This document shows positions 8,804 to 20,108 of a stretch of DNA of 44,084 bases, piece by piece. The position numbers and the translations under genes were made by a program. This stretch comes from Paraglomus occultum (Eukaryota; Glomeromycota; Glomeromycetes; Paraglomerales; Paraglomeraceae). The notes beneath the pieces were generated by a model. It saw nothing but the letters and a program-made list of their open reading frames with translations. It was not told where the DNA came from and ran no database searches. The stretch is taken from positions 1-44,084 of the forward strand of contig CAJVPJ010000104.1 of assembly GCA_910592205.1 (NCBI GenBank), written 5' to 3'. Each line of letters opens with the position of its first letter. Positions within the stretch are counted from its first letter, which is position 1.

Positions 8804-9661
8804 ATTAGACAAGCCACAAAAAAATTTTTCTTATATTACTAATTAATACTGGGTAAGCAATAAAAATCATAACATTAATAATGATTGTCATTTTATATTC
8901 ATAAACGAATGCTTTTATTTTATGGTAATAAACGAGTAACAGTATCAAATAGTGGAAACCGTTTACATAAAAGCAATTCGATATCATCAAGTGTTAATAA
9001 TAAAAATTATTGTTACTAACGTTGAATAAGTTATTGCTGCTTAGCGTATATGCTCTCAATACTTAATAATGACACTGTTATATATGAAAGTTTGCTGGTA
9101 TGCGATATAGACAAAATATCAATACCGCTTATAGTTTATTATTGGTTGATAGTTGCAAACTCTCACACGTTTTTCTGAATAGATAACATTTACACTATAA
9201 AATTACGTGTGAAAGCAATTGAATCTAACACGCGAGAACAAACATTCACTTATTCACCCCCCAAAGCCTAAACACAATGCTATCTAAAAGTTAGATGTAT
9301 AATGAACAATCCTTATCATCACTCCGAAAATTGAGTTCAATTTTTACGCACGCCTACTCATACACCCGGACGCACAGGAAAATGCGTATACATAATTTTC
9401 CCAATGTCACTTATAATAACATTTGTTCCTATAGTAACAAGGGAGCACGTTTAGTCGCTATCGCACGCTAAATTCCGAAATCGAAAAGCATTGTGATCAG
9501 GAAACTATCGATTTGACTGCAACGGGTTTTCCATCGAGATGTATTGTTCTCGTATTACGTAAATTATGCGAATTTGACATACTGGCTTCATATTCATACT
9601 TTTTAACAAAAAGTTGCGCTTACGAAGTACATGAAATAGCAGTCTGTCCTTTTGAGAGTAT

Positions 9662-10030
9662 ATGGTCATGTTCTTCGAGTCAACTACGGGTAGATTAGGA
9701 ACTCGATTGCTTTCCGTCGTTAAAGTGGAAGTGCTAAAGAAGTCGTCGGATCATCGGAGACGAGGGGATGATCAAAACATGGAATCGCTTGCGGGGAAGA
9801 CCACAGAGGGAGAAGGCAAGAGATACCAAGTTGTACCGACAACAAACCCCGAATTCCCTTGTAAAAGATATTTCTTTGATGGTAATGGATCGGGAAGCGC
9901 TTTATTATTATATGTTGGTTGAATCACGTGATTTCAGGAAAAAATTTCGGTCTGATTATGATCTGCACTCTTATTAATATTAAGTCTTTGAACTATCACT
10001 ACTGCTGCTACTGCGATTACACCGAGGTCT
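9662..10030 (+). other. Region upstream of the Rsa3-like gene
   Basis: Two overlapping short open frames occur at 9662-9922 and 9768-9977. Neither resembles a known family. One could be an upstream exon or the 5' UTR of the gene that follows; the frame of that gene has a TGA at 9989-9991, and 10031 is its first ATG. Confidence 0.3.
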
Positions 10031-11411
10031 ATGTCAGAGTCAGAGTCCGAGTCAGGGTCTATGTTAGAGTCAGAGTCTACTTCAGAGTCACAATCTACTT
10101 CAGAATCAGAGTCTACTGCTATTACTTCAGAATTAGAGTCAATTACTACTACAGAATCAGAGTCAACTACAGAACTAGAGTCCACTTCAGAATCAATGTC
10201 AGAATCTAGTTCAGAGTCTATGTCAGAATCTACTTCGGAGTCTATGTCAGAATCTACTTCAGAGTCTATGTCAGAATCTACATCAGAGTCTATGTTAGAA
10301 TCTATGTCAGAGTCAGAGTTGATGTTAGAGTTAGTATCATCATCACAATCAGAGTCTGATACCGAATCAGAATCTATGTCAGAGCTAGCATTTATGCCAG
10401 TTATGCCAGAGCCCGAGTCTGAGTCTGAGTCTGAGTCTGAGTCTGAGTCTATGCCAGAGTCTGAGTCTATGCCAGCGTCTATGCCAGAGCCCGAGACAGA
10501 ATCAGAGACAGAATCAGAGCCAGAGACAGAATCAGAGCCAGAGACAGAATCAGAGCCAGAGACAGAATCAGAGCCAGAACCAGAGTCTATACCAGAGCTA
10601 GAGACAGAATTAGAGCCAGAGCCGGAGACTATGCCTGAACCAGAGTCTATGTCAGAGTCAGAGACAAAGTCCATGTCAGAGCTGGAGACAGAGTCTGTTA
10701 CTATGTCAGAGCCAGCAGAGTCAAACCAATTATTGGAATCAGAGTCCAATACCGGATCAGCATCAACGTCTACATTAAATAAACCTGCATCTGAGGACAT
10801 TAACATTATAAACAGCAAACATTCAGAATCAGAATCAGAATCAGAATCCCATGAGGACCAAGAACTAACGAATCTGGAATCCGATAGTGAATCGGCTGAA
10901 GAGACAGACACTGATGCATGTGTGGAAGAACAAATGCTATCGAGCGATCAAAAAAACAAGAAAGCATCACCAACACAGGTATTGAATATAATAACTTTCC
11001 ATTTTGTGTACAGCTCTCCCCCGATATGCAATATTACATATGACATCCCCGCCCAAACTCAAATAGACAACAGAAACAGATGTTCCCAATCCGATTCCAC
11101 TCCTGGACAGACCGAAAGCCGCTAAACAGTTTCGTGACTACTACATGACGCAGTTGACCCAGGGATTTGGAGAAGATCTTGACAAGGTTCGCAAGGTAAT
11201 ATGTTGTATGACGTACAGGAAAATAGCTTCAATAATACTTTTTATCTGATCTATGCATTAATGTACATTTAAATGATTTGTAAATTTCTATCAGGAAGAA
11301 GGTTTCAATCAGAACAAACTAGAAGTCTTGATTTCATCCCTCGAATCAGGAATAGATATCTATTCGGATCTAGAAAAATCACTTACTCTTTCCTCTATTT
11401 TAACCGACTAA
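10031..11411 (+). CDS. RSA3: Ribosome assembly protein 3 (Rsa3) homologue with long Ser/Glu-rich repeat region
   Basis: Exons 10031-10978, 11067-11195 and 11295-11411, with phase-0 introns of 88 and 99 nt, give 397 residues. The C-terminal 80 residues match the Rsa3 domain: [20 protein letters not shown], then [15 protein letters not shown] across the second junction. Rsa3 is a nucleolar factor of early 60S subunit assembly that acts with the Dbp6 complex in yeast. The first 250 or so residues are almost only Ser, Glu, Thr, Met and Pro in repeats. Acidic Ser-rich N-termini are known in Rsa3 proteins but this one is much longer. The first acceptor (CAAATAG at 11066) was chosen because an earlier one at 11013 runs into a stop. 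The true N-terminus is uncertain. Its stop is 45 nt from that of the convergent methyltransferase gene. Confidence 0.75.
10195..10315 (+). repeat. 24-bp coding minisatellite
   Basis: About five copies of a 24-bp unit (TCAGAATCTACTTCAGAGTC plus TATG) encode SESTSESM within the Rsa3-like gene. The period is a multiple of three, so copy changes keep the frame. Confidence 0.7.
10411..10580 (+). repeat. 6-bp and 18-bp coding tandem repeats
   Basis: A run of GAGTCT hexamers (10412-10449) is followed by several copies of an 18-bp unit GAGACAGAATCAGAGCCA (about 10493-10578). They encode ESES and ETESEP tracts. Confidence 0.7.
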
Positions 11412-11456
11412 TGACCTGTGCGTATTCATCGCTCATAATGATCAGACCATCTCTCT

Positions 11457-12658
11457 CTACCCGAATCCATCGCTTGACTCCTTTCCGTTAGTCTTTGCAT
11501 CGTCACTATCCTCATTACTGCCTGTTTGCACTTTGTGAAATTTTGCTTGCACAAACAGTCTGTCCACGCTCAAATGCTTTGCTTGGTTTGTAGTCTCACG
11601 CTGTATGAACTCAGCACTAATAGTTTTAAATCCCTCTGATTCAAACAAAGTTTTCAGGTACTCGATTGAAAAGAAATATGACATTGTGCCATCTTGTCGA
11701 ATGTAAAGGTTTTCTTCGAGTTTATGATTTTTAGCGCTTGAGAATTTTAACTGAGCTGCATCGTAGATCCCATAGTCTCTGAAGCAGACGATAGAATTGG
11801 GTTTCATAATCTGCAAAAAAAATAAAATAAAATAAAACAAAAAAAAAAGCGATAATCGCTGAGAAGGTTTTGTAGGAAAGCGAGCAATAACAAATTTCGA
11901 GCCAAGTCAAGGTTGCTTACTTTTTTGATATTCCTGAGCGTGTCAGCATGCTTTTCGGGGGGAATGGCTGAAAAAACAAAAATCGCAGATACAAGATCAA
12001 TCGTTTCCGGCTCGATATGTTGAACGAGATCATCTTTGGTTAGGTCAACTACAAAAGCGTTACACCTTGATTCGTCATATTGGGGATGTGACTAAAAATC
12101 ATCGAAAAGGTGAGTTAGGCAATTCCCAGAGCAGTTACATTGCCTTGTAGGGATTACCTTGACAAATTCTATTGCTCGCTTAGAGAAGTCACATGCATAT
12201 ATGAAAAGAGATGGATTGGCCTCGAGCACGGGAAAGATGAAATTGCCAACTCCGCAGCCTAATTCTAAGACTTTCTAAAAAAGCAGCGAATGGATAAATA
12301 TAGTCTCATTTATACCATGGTCATCTCCCTTTCAGAGGTGACGTTTTTTTTTTTCGCATCCTGTTATTTCGAAATAACTATCTATACCTTTTGTTTGGTG
12401 GTCTCATTTAGCTCCTCAAACTCTCTTCCGATCCAATGTCTATCCTTAAAGAATTTGGTAGTATTTCTCTTGTAGAACAAGTCCCTAACGCAAAACTTAC
12501 TCAATAAACAGAGCATAGCGAAAACGTCCGATAACCAATAACTCAACTCACCAATTTTTGGCAGCATCTGTTCGATACTTATTCTGCCAAAATAATGGAA
12601 TATTCTCTGTATCCTTGGCAAGAATAGATTTAGCTTTTTGCTCGAGATCGGAATTCAT
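11457..12658 (-). CDS. tRNA N3-methylcytidine methyltransferase (METTL2/6/8, Trm140/141 family)
   Basis: Exons, in order of translation, 12658-12552, 12484-12388, 12274-12158, 12091-11921 and 11810-11457 give 281 residues; all junctions are GT-AG and in phase. The N-terminal signature reads [19 protein letters not shown] across the first junction, then REFEEL, diagnostic of this family. The SAM-binding motif [10 protein letters not shown] is at residues 70-79, followed by an acidic strand end (YACDFS). Later come [13 protein letters not shown] and SIVCFRDYG, as in METTL6. The family makes m3C at position 32 of tRNA-Thr or tRNA-Ser in cytosol or mitochondria. No clear mitochondrial presequence is seen. 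Substrate and compartment cannot be told from sequence alone. The Ser/Asp-rich C-terminal tail is not conserved. Confidence 0.88.
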
Positions 12659-14105
12659 AAAAGAGTTCTGAATTCTTCAATCGTTAAAAGATGACGTATA
12701 GTTGTGTTACGCATTCAATAAGAGGATAATAAGTGTGAACTGTTAGAGAATGGGAATGGGCGGACAAACTGTGTACAAACGATCTCGAAACGTTAATATT
12801 GGTGCTAATAATAGTGTAAATGTTTGGCAACTCTGTTTAACATCTTTGGAAGGATTGCCAAGCAAAAGTCGAATTGGCATCATTTCTACTTGTGTTCGAT
12901 ATATGCAAATTCGGGCCGCTTTTATTAGTAGAATTTGTAATTGGTTAATATTAAGAGGGACATGTGATTAATTTTCAGTCCCATCCATATCAATGGACCT
13001 GATGATTTAACTCTTATTTGAACCTTTCCTAGCTACTGGTAAAGCTAATTCTCTTCCTCAGTTGATGCCTGTGCTACGGTTTACGCGTATCTACGCTAAT
13101 TTCTATAGATAGACATGGTGGTGCCTCGATATACAGGACTTCTATAAAAAGGAATTCTTTGTATCGCCATCTCATTTTGCCTTTTACCCGCAATCATCAG
13201 AGAAGGTAAAATGGAGAAGCATCGATTTAATACGTTTCGCTTTATACCCGTATTACTCTCCGTTTCAAAGTATAGGTTGTTTGTGACATGTGAATAATCT
13301 TCTGCTGTAGACATTACATGAGAAATTTGATATTTAGATGCTATATCAACTATTCGTGCACACCTTATCTTATTATAAATCCACTTTTGGTTCCCTGCAC
13401 TAGTCCATATAGGTCTGATGTGTATTGCGTATGTAACGGTTCTAATATACGATTAGTCAGCTTTAGGGGTTGTTTTGTATCAAAAATGCGACACACGAGT
13501 TGCATTCGATCCTTTATCTTTCAGACGGCATCACATCACAAGATCGATAATATGGAAGAGAACGTTGACTGAAAAAAAACAGCCACTCATTTAAACGTTA
13601 GAAATTACTCGTTTCAACACGCATATAACACAGAAGTTGACAAGCAAGTTTTCGGTACAAGTATTGATAGATACATGAATGAACACTTTAGTAGAAACTT
13701 TACGATAATAAATTTCCGTATTTTTTTTTCTCAGATAGCAATTTCTATACCGATCAAAGTTGATTAGTTTCATACTGAGCACAAATGCCCGTTGGGGCCT
13801 GTCTCCAAAACATCAATAGAGAAATTTCGGGTGTTTGATGCATACAACACTTGTCATTCTGTCAGGTGAGAATGTTGTACTACGTCGGAGTACGGAAAGC
13901 CATCACAATAATAATAACAATAATAGTGATGATGTTTCTAATCCGACCGCAGTTTTATTTCTTACAACAATCGCATAAGCTACCACTTTCGATATTGCGC
14001 AGCCAACCTCGAATGTAACAATTACACAAATGTCACGCAGCCGTAGACAATCGACTTGTTACTACGTTAATACAACAGACAATGCTTTGGAACATTCCCA
14101 AAAGT
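12659..14105. other. Divergent intergenic region between methyltransferase and bleomycin hydrolase
   Basis: No gene recognised. A 72-codon minus-strand open stretch (13096-13314) has an ATG but no known family. A small AT-rich palindrome (CATCAC ... GTGATG) lies near 13901-13935. Confidence 0.45.
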
Positions 14106-14113
14106 TATAAATA
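14106..14113 (+). promoter_or_regulatory. TATA box TATAAATA of the bleomycin hydrolase gene
   Basis: A good TATA match lies 43 nt before the ATG. This leaves room for a transcription start about 15-20 nt before the ATG, a very short 5' UTR. Confidence 0.5.
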
Positions 14114-14155
14114 CCCCATCATCCTACATGAATCTCCCTGTTAAAAACCAGCGAA

Positions 14156-16271
14156 ATGGGCAATTCCAACTCTCATTTTTATATCCCATCAAGGTCTTGG
14201 CGCCGTAAAAAAAAACTTCAGCTCTCCCCCACAACGACTCTCACTAGCTTATCTGAACCGCCCCAATCAGCTAAACAGTTATCGGAGGCTGCAGGAATGA
14301 AGCTGAATTACTATTGCGACCATGAGTCGGTCGAATGGAAGAAAGAATGTGAAAAGAATGAGACAGGCGAGAAATTGGAGCTGCCTGAATTGGACAAGTA
14401 CTCGTACGTATTGGGTTCTTTCGCACAGTCAAAGTGGTAATAGTAAAGACAGTGAAAACTAAATCATTATCTCCGTCTTTTATGCTTATATCACGTGATG
14501 ATTTGTCATGTGGTGTTTAAACAGTAAAACATTCAAAGCAGATTCAACTAATAACGTGGTGTTGAATGCGATCGCTGAGAGTGACATAACCAAAGTACTC
14601 TTAAGGAGAGATGTGAGTGTCCCGCAGTGATTATCTATGAACCGAATTTATAATCGGAAATGTTAAAAATCGTCAACATTCAATCTTTCAGATCCGAATT
14701 GCCGACCTGCACACATTTAGTGAGAAGATTGAAATAGAGGGTAAAGCCACGGATCAAAAATCATCGGGACGATGTTGGTTATTCGCTGCAACAAATGTAT
14801 TACGACTACATATCATGAAAAAGTACGTGGGAATAAAAGTTCAAAATATTAAACCAACAATCAACGATCAGCAAAACTACTGACTCGTCATTTTGTTAAC
14901 TATCGAAACGCTAATTTACCTTTGCAATTCTTCTTGCGGTGTCTATTTCAGATATAATCTAGATGATTTCGAATTATCACAATCGTATTTATTTTTTTAC
15001 GACAAGTTGGAGAAATCGAATTGTAAGTAACATAATAACAATCCCCTAACTCTGCTCGATATAGACACGTATCCCCGGATTTTCTTTTGCTTAATGGATA
15101 TAGTTTTCTTGTATATGCTTGTAACCCATAGCTGACTCTCTTCTTTTCAAATCATCGTTAACCCGTAGGGTTCCTTGAAAATATGATTTCACTCGTTGAA
15201 GAACCAATTGAATCCCGACTCATCCAATATCTCCTCTCTGATCCGGTTTCTGACGGCGGACAATGGGATATGGTGCTCAATCTAGTCGGCAAATATGGCG
15301 TAGTTCCGAAAAGCGTTTTCCCCGAAACCTACCAATCCTCAAACTCATCTCGCTTGAACTCTATTCTAAAGGCAAAATTGCGGGAATATGCGTGTGAAAT
15401 AAGAGAATTGCGCAAGCGAGGAAAGGACGTAGTAGCCATGAGAACAGCAAAAAAGAAAATGATGGAGGAGATTTACAGAATTGTTGCGATTGCGCTGGGT
15501 GAGCCACCAAAAGTGTTTGATTGGTGCTTTAGAGATAAAAGCGGCAAGTTTTGCGAGTATACCAATTTGACGCCCGAAAAGTTCTTTAATGAATTCGTCG
15601 GATACAAGGTAAGATATGTTGATAAACGAGAAATGCTACCGATCCTGATAAAAATACGTGCTTGACGTTATCTTTTGTTTACTCTCTTGTCATTTTCCTC
15701 CCCTTAGGCCTCCGAAACCTTTTCTCTGATAAATGATCCCCGTAATCCATACAACCGTCTATATACCGTAGCCTATCTCGGTAACGTCTCAGGCGGAGTT
15801 CCAATCCGATACGTCAACATACCCTCTTCCAAAATGCAATCGATAGCCATATCCGTCTTGCGTTCAAAAAAACCTGTTTGGTTCGGGGCTGACGTCGGAA
15901 AGTTCTCCAACTCTCGCCTCGGAATTCTCGATAACGACATTTACGATTATTCTCTTGGATTCAATATCAGCTTCAACATGACTAAGGGAGATAGATTGCA
16001 ATATGGCGAGTCAGCGATGACTCACGCAATGGTGTTCACCGGTGTACATTTGGAAGACGGGAAGCCTATTAGATGGAGAGTAGAAAATTCATGGGGTCGG
16101 GATAGAGGTGATGAAGGATACTTTGTTATGTCGAACGATTGGTTCCATGAATGGGTTTATCAGATCGTAGTTGAGAAGGGAGACGTTGAGAAAGAGGTGG
16201 TAGATGTATTAAACCAAGAACCTATAGTATTAACGGCATGGGATCCGTTGGGGTCGTTGGCTATTGAGTAG
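14156..16271 (+). CDS. BLH1: Bleomycin hydrolase (C1B cysteine aminopeptidase)
   Basis: Six exons: 14156-14436, 14525-14612, 14692-14822, 14952-15022, 15169-15608 and 15708-16271. All are in phase with GT-AG introns and give 524 residues. The catalytic Cys is at 151 in QKSSGRCWLFA, His at 443 in MTHAMVF, Asn at 464 in VENSWG. Other family blocks are ELSQSYLFFYDKLEKSN, DGGQWDMVLNLVGKYGVVPK and HAMVFTGV. The enzyme is a papain-fold hexameric aminopeptidase that also hydrolyses homocysteine thiolactone and bleomycin in the cytosol. The N-terminus (MGNSNS) fits an N-myristoylation signal and carries about 50 extra residues (basic RRKKK, then Ser/Thr-rich), so membrane attachment is possible. The C-terminus ends AIE, close to the autoprocessed tail seen in the family. 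Confidence 0.93.
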
Positions 16272-16775
16272 CATAAGAAGAAATTACATGGACATTGGGC
16301 CTTAATATTCATATTAATGGATGTAAATTGTTAAATAGTTTTGGTTATATAGTAATTATAATATAAACATTCGTGCACGCGCTAGAAGATCATCTCACTT
16401 ATTTTGATATTTGATACAACGTGTATAACTATTATTTAAAAGTATCCGAGCGAAACAGTAATTGCTGAGAGAATAGATAAAAGCTTCCGAACACTTTCTC
16501 ACCCAATAATCGACCTTAAAGCTTTTTAGCATATAAAAATTTACACTTGTCATTAAATTAGATGGCAATTTTTATAAATACGGATTGTTACTCCGCAGTT
16601 AATGATCTCGGAATGGTCCTAAAGCTATCACTACTTACATTACGGCTCCGTGTTGTTCGTTCTTCACCTTTTCCCCCATTTTTTGAAAAAGATGAATAAA
16701 ACAAGAGCAACTTTATTTTTTATATCAACAATTGAGCAACATGTAAGATATGTGTTCGGAGACTCCTCTGTGATG
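16272..16775. other. Convergent 3' spacer with polyadenylation signals
   Basis: AT-rich spacer. TTTATT at 16712-16717 is an AATAAA on the minus strand, about 60 nt past the eL37 stop, and is its likely poly(A) signal. No gene is present. Confidence 0.45.
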
Positions 16776-17378
16776 TTAACTTGTATCCATAGTGGCAGCT
16801 GACGGCTTCTTCTTGGTCACAGAACCTGCAGAATGTGGGGTTTCGTCAATTAACAGCCATACGATGACATTTACAAATAATCTGAAATCCTACCTTCACG
16901 GAAGCCATTCTTGAATCGTCGAGTAACGTGTTTCAAATGTCGCATTCTGCCTGTTCCAGTTGTCTTCCTACGTTTGCCTTTTACAGACCAATTATCTACA
17001 TGCAATCAAGAATAAAACCACTTGATCAGCATGTTCGTATGTACTAATCCCCTTCTCTATTATTATTAATTGGGACTCTCTCTGATGTCCGTCAGCGATA
17101 TTGCTTATAGTTGTAAACCCGTTTCACCGCAATAACTTACAACTTCTTGTCTTGGGCGATGGATACCCGCACTGAGCACATGTTTTCTTTTGGTTATGGA
17201 ATGCACGTCTTCCACAACGACGGCACAGAGTGTGGGTCTTTGTATGGCGTTTGCCAAAGCTTGAAGTGCCCTTTGTCTGTTAAAGAAATTGATATTATGA
17301 ATAAATTAGAAATGGATCTTTGCTGCTTTGGCTTTTTTACAGAGTTTATTGTAATTTGTCGACAAATCAGCATACCAT
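16776..17378 (-). CDS. RPL37: 60S ribosomal protein eL37
   Basis: Exons 17378-17376 (the ATG alone), 17276-17141, 16995-16894 and 16825-16776 give 96 residues, the normal family length. The protein starts [20 protein letters not shown] after Met. The zinc ligands Cys19, Cys22, Cys34 and Cys37 (CRRC and CAQC) are intact, followed by the conserved [20 protein letters not shown]. The ATG|GTATGC donor at 17376 and the TTTAACAG acceptor at 17277 put the start codon in its own mini-exon, which is common in ribosomal protein genes. The exact start exon is inferred; the rest is certain. It is a core component of the large ribosomal subunit and binds 5.8S/25S rRNA. Confidence 0.93.
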
Positions 17379-19189
17379 ATTCTATCAAAGGGATGTGCGA
17401 AAAGAGGAGGGAAACAAAATTTTTTGCTTTTTGATTTTATGTCACATTCTCGAAACGTGATTGGATGTTTATTTGATATTATGTGTAATTATAATACGTA
17501 TTGGTTTGTTTAATCTACCTCACCAAAATGTTGGATCTGCCGATCTAGTTATGAACGCCAGGCTTGCTAGTCCAAAGGAACAAAGAAGCTTTCAATGAGC
17601 AACTCAAATTCTCGGGTTTGAACGCGCAGAATCGGCGTTTACCCGTAGTAAAACGATTAACTACACTTTATTAAAGTGGTTATTATGTTGTTCAAGGAAG
17701 TGGAATGCCCATAAGGAATTACGTTCGCGTTCTGCGACGGCTGGAAGAGCAGCTTTTCTGAAACTGATTTAATCAAATTTAACATTATTCGAATTGGTAA
17801 ATATGCATCGATATCATTTCAGGGCGTTTATATCGGATCTACTTGGAGTAAGGGAGAATACTAACTCGAGTGTATAAATTGAAATAGATTGTAATTACAA
17901 GTTGATTCAAAATTAAGAGACTATGCTAATGCTTGTAAATTGGCTTAATCTAATGTCAACACATATCTGTTTTATTCAACATGAGAGTTTGCACGCTCCT
18001 TCTCGAGACGTGATAATGATCTCACATTATAGTATCATACGCGTTACTGCAAACCAAGTTTTAATACGATGGCCAAATTTCCCTTGCACATGGACATAGT
18101 CAAACTCGTTATCTGTAGAGGGTGGGCAATCAAATAGTTAATTATATTAAAACGTCTGGTTTCAAAGTAACTTGCAAATAGAAAAAGCTTCCGGTACAAT
18201 AAAAATTTTGACTTTTCACAAAGTCACTGATTGAAAAAGCCCCAAATCGCATATGTACGCCATAAAAGTCTGTTGCTGTCTCAAACTCACTGTCATCACG
18301 CAAACTATGTTTTCACCATAAAGATTACAACGCACGATTTTGCCCCTATAAATGTACATTCGGACCATATGCAGAACCGTTTCCTTCCGTTTTACTTTTA
18401 AAGACTGATAACCGTTTTTTTTTTAATACAATACAAACGCTATAGTTTTATTTTACGTCAACTTGTAATTTCAGCTATAGTTCAAATCAAGTCAAAGATT
18501 GCTTACCTCGGTATAACTAAGACTGCGTCTAACCCAGCCTTTAAACATGTCGCCTCAACTGCAATCAAAAACCATGTTGTACCTCAGTTAGTGATCTGTC
18601 TGAGCTCTGGACCGAGTGACTGAGTTTTTTCAATTTTAACGTCGACAATTCAATCGTAAAAATAGCAATAATGTATAAAATAATACAGCCAAATTCTAAC
18701 TGGCACGTGTATAATATTTTTATACATAAATTACGTATAGTTTTTATGGGTATACTCGATTCAATAAATATACTAGACTTGTTATTAAAATAATGTCAAT
18801 TAACATACAACACTGTATATTTGCAAGTCTATACGACATAATATCATGCATGAGCGATTGTTGTCGATGTCATCGTCACTGTTTATACGCGTGGCTTATT
18901 ATTTTAAGGAATGGAAATTTTTATTGTTCTGTTACACTAATACGTTAGTCTGAGTTTGTAATTAGCTTTATTACTGGTTAACAAAAATATTATTACACTC
19001 CTTTGCGCACAGCCACTGTTATTTATACTTATACAGTTGTGTCATCTTCTCATCTAACACGCGACACGCGTCTACTCAGACATATATATACCTAAAAAAT
19101 TTTCTCCATCGCACTTTATCGCTCTTTCTCCTCTTCTCTTCCAAAACGCCAATACAACACTATCAAAAACAATCTTCTGACGCCGCTCC
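17379..19189. other. Intergenic region, no gene recognised
   Basis: AT-rich with stops in all frames. It includes the eL37 promoter side. A stretch near 17630 (GGGTTTGAACGCGC) superficially resembles a tRNA T-arm but does not fold into a tRNA. Confidence 0.45.
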
Positions 19190-19700
19190 ACATTACGCTT
19201 ATACAAACAAACGAACGAACAAGTTATTAACGGCAGAACTCTTAACACTCAATGACGACCGTTTATCGACCGCATAACCGATGAGAGAATTCGAACATAC
19301 AAACCGAACAAACAAGTCTTGTTAACGGTGCGACTCCTAACAACTCACAACGACACGGTTTATCGACTAGAAAGTTTGAACAAGACGCCACTCTATTATA
19401 TCACACGAACAAGTTATACTCATAACGACCGTTTGTCGGCCACACAAAGTTCGAACATAACGCGTACGCAAACGAACAAGTCATACTCTTAACATTTGTA
19501 ACAACCGTTTATCGGCCACACAAAGTTTGAAAATAACGCGCGCGCAAACAAACGACGACGACAAAATCTTTAACGCTCAATAACGACCGTTTATTAACCA
19601 CGTAACCGATGAGTTCAATCACAACTCCAACAAGTCTTTAACGCGGCGAAAATCCTAACATTCAATGACGATAACTTTCAACCATATAACCGATGAAGAG
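19190..19700 (+). repeat. Degenerate tandem repeat array, unit about 80-105 bp
   Basis: Six or so diverged units share AACGACCGTTTATCGGCCAC, then ACAAAGTTTGAA or CGATGAGAGAATTCGAA, and AAACGAACAAGT. It lies directly upstream of the LAGLIDADG-like fragment and has lower T content on this strand than its surroundings. Confidence 0.6.
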
Positions 19701-19768
19701 GTTGTGCCCGAATGCTTCCGCCCAGCAACGCGACGAGCTTTTTACAATTCCCATACAAAAAAGTTTGA

Positions 19769-20108
19769 AAACATGTTTCAGGCTTTCGTATTGCTACTCA
19801 CTCTTTTACTCGCGAGGAAGTTGATCTTCTTTGCTCTGTCCTAAAGTCCAAGTTTAACTTGGAGACTTCTATCCACCCTGATCGAGGCGGTCGTTCATTA
19901 TTGTAAGTACATCATTAACTATTCATTTATACGATCCTTTTCAACAAACAGGTTATTATATCGTTATTTACTTATCTGCAAATATTTCTCTTTTTTTTTT
20001 TTTTACAGCTTCGTCGATCGAAGCTATTGCACAACAAACTCGCTTCCTAGGCTGATCACTGTCTCGACCTGGCGGACGGGCTGCGGATCAAGAACAAATA
20101 GCGAGTAG
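19769..20108 (+). pseudogene. LAGLIDADG homing-endonuclease-like fragment interrupted by a spliceosomal-type intron
   Basis: An open stretch from a TGA at 19766 reads GFRIATHSFTREEVDLLCSV and then LKSKFNLETSIHPDRGGRSL. This pattern is typical of the second half of LAGLIDADG_2 homing endonucleases, common in fungal mitochondrial introns. It is followed by a perfect donor GTAAGT at 19903 and an acceptor with a long T-tract at 20008. The joined frame runs another 33 codons to TAG at 20106, with a weak match (SLPRLITV) to the following part of the domain. No ATG or N-terminal half was found. It may be a piece of mitochondrial intron DNA moved to the nucleus, or an exon of a larger nuclear gene. 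The family call is from memory of the motif pattern. Confidence 0.5.

Larger units (their letters stand above)
8094..9660. other. AT-rich intergenic region with an inverted repeat
   Basis: No gene recognised. A 27-bp inverted repeat is annotated separately. A 45-codon plus-strand open stretch ending at the TAA near 8741 (TVNELIETVDSFIENLN) has coding-like composition but no family I recognise; it could be the tail of a decayed gene. Confidence 0.4.

Noticed and set aside
9934-10911. 325-codon Asp/Ser-rich open frame on the minus strand
   Set aside because: It is the complement of the TCA/GAG-rich repeat of the Rsa3-like gene; the plus-strand frame is tied by splicing to conserved Rsa3 exons, this one to nothing.
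13096-13314. 72-codon minus-strand frame with ATG
   Set aside because: No family resemblance, no adjoining exons found; length is within chance for this region.
17600-17645. tRNA T-arm-like GGGTTTGAACGCGC
   Set aside because: The flanking bases do not pair as a T-stem and no D-arm, anticodon arm or acceptor stem could be found.
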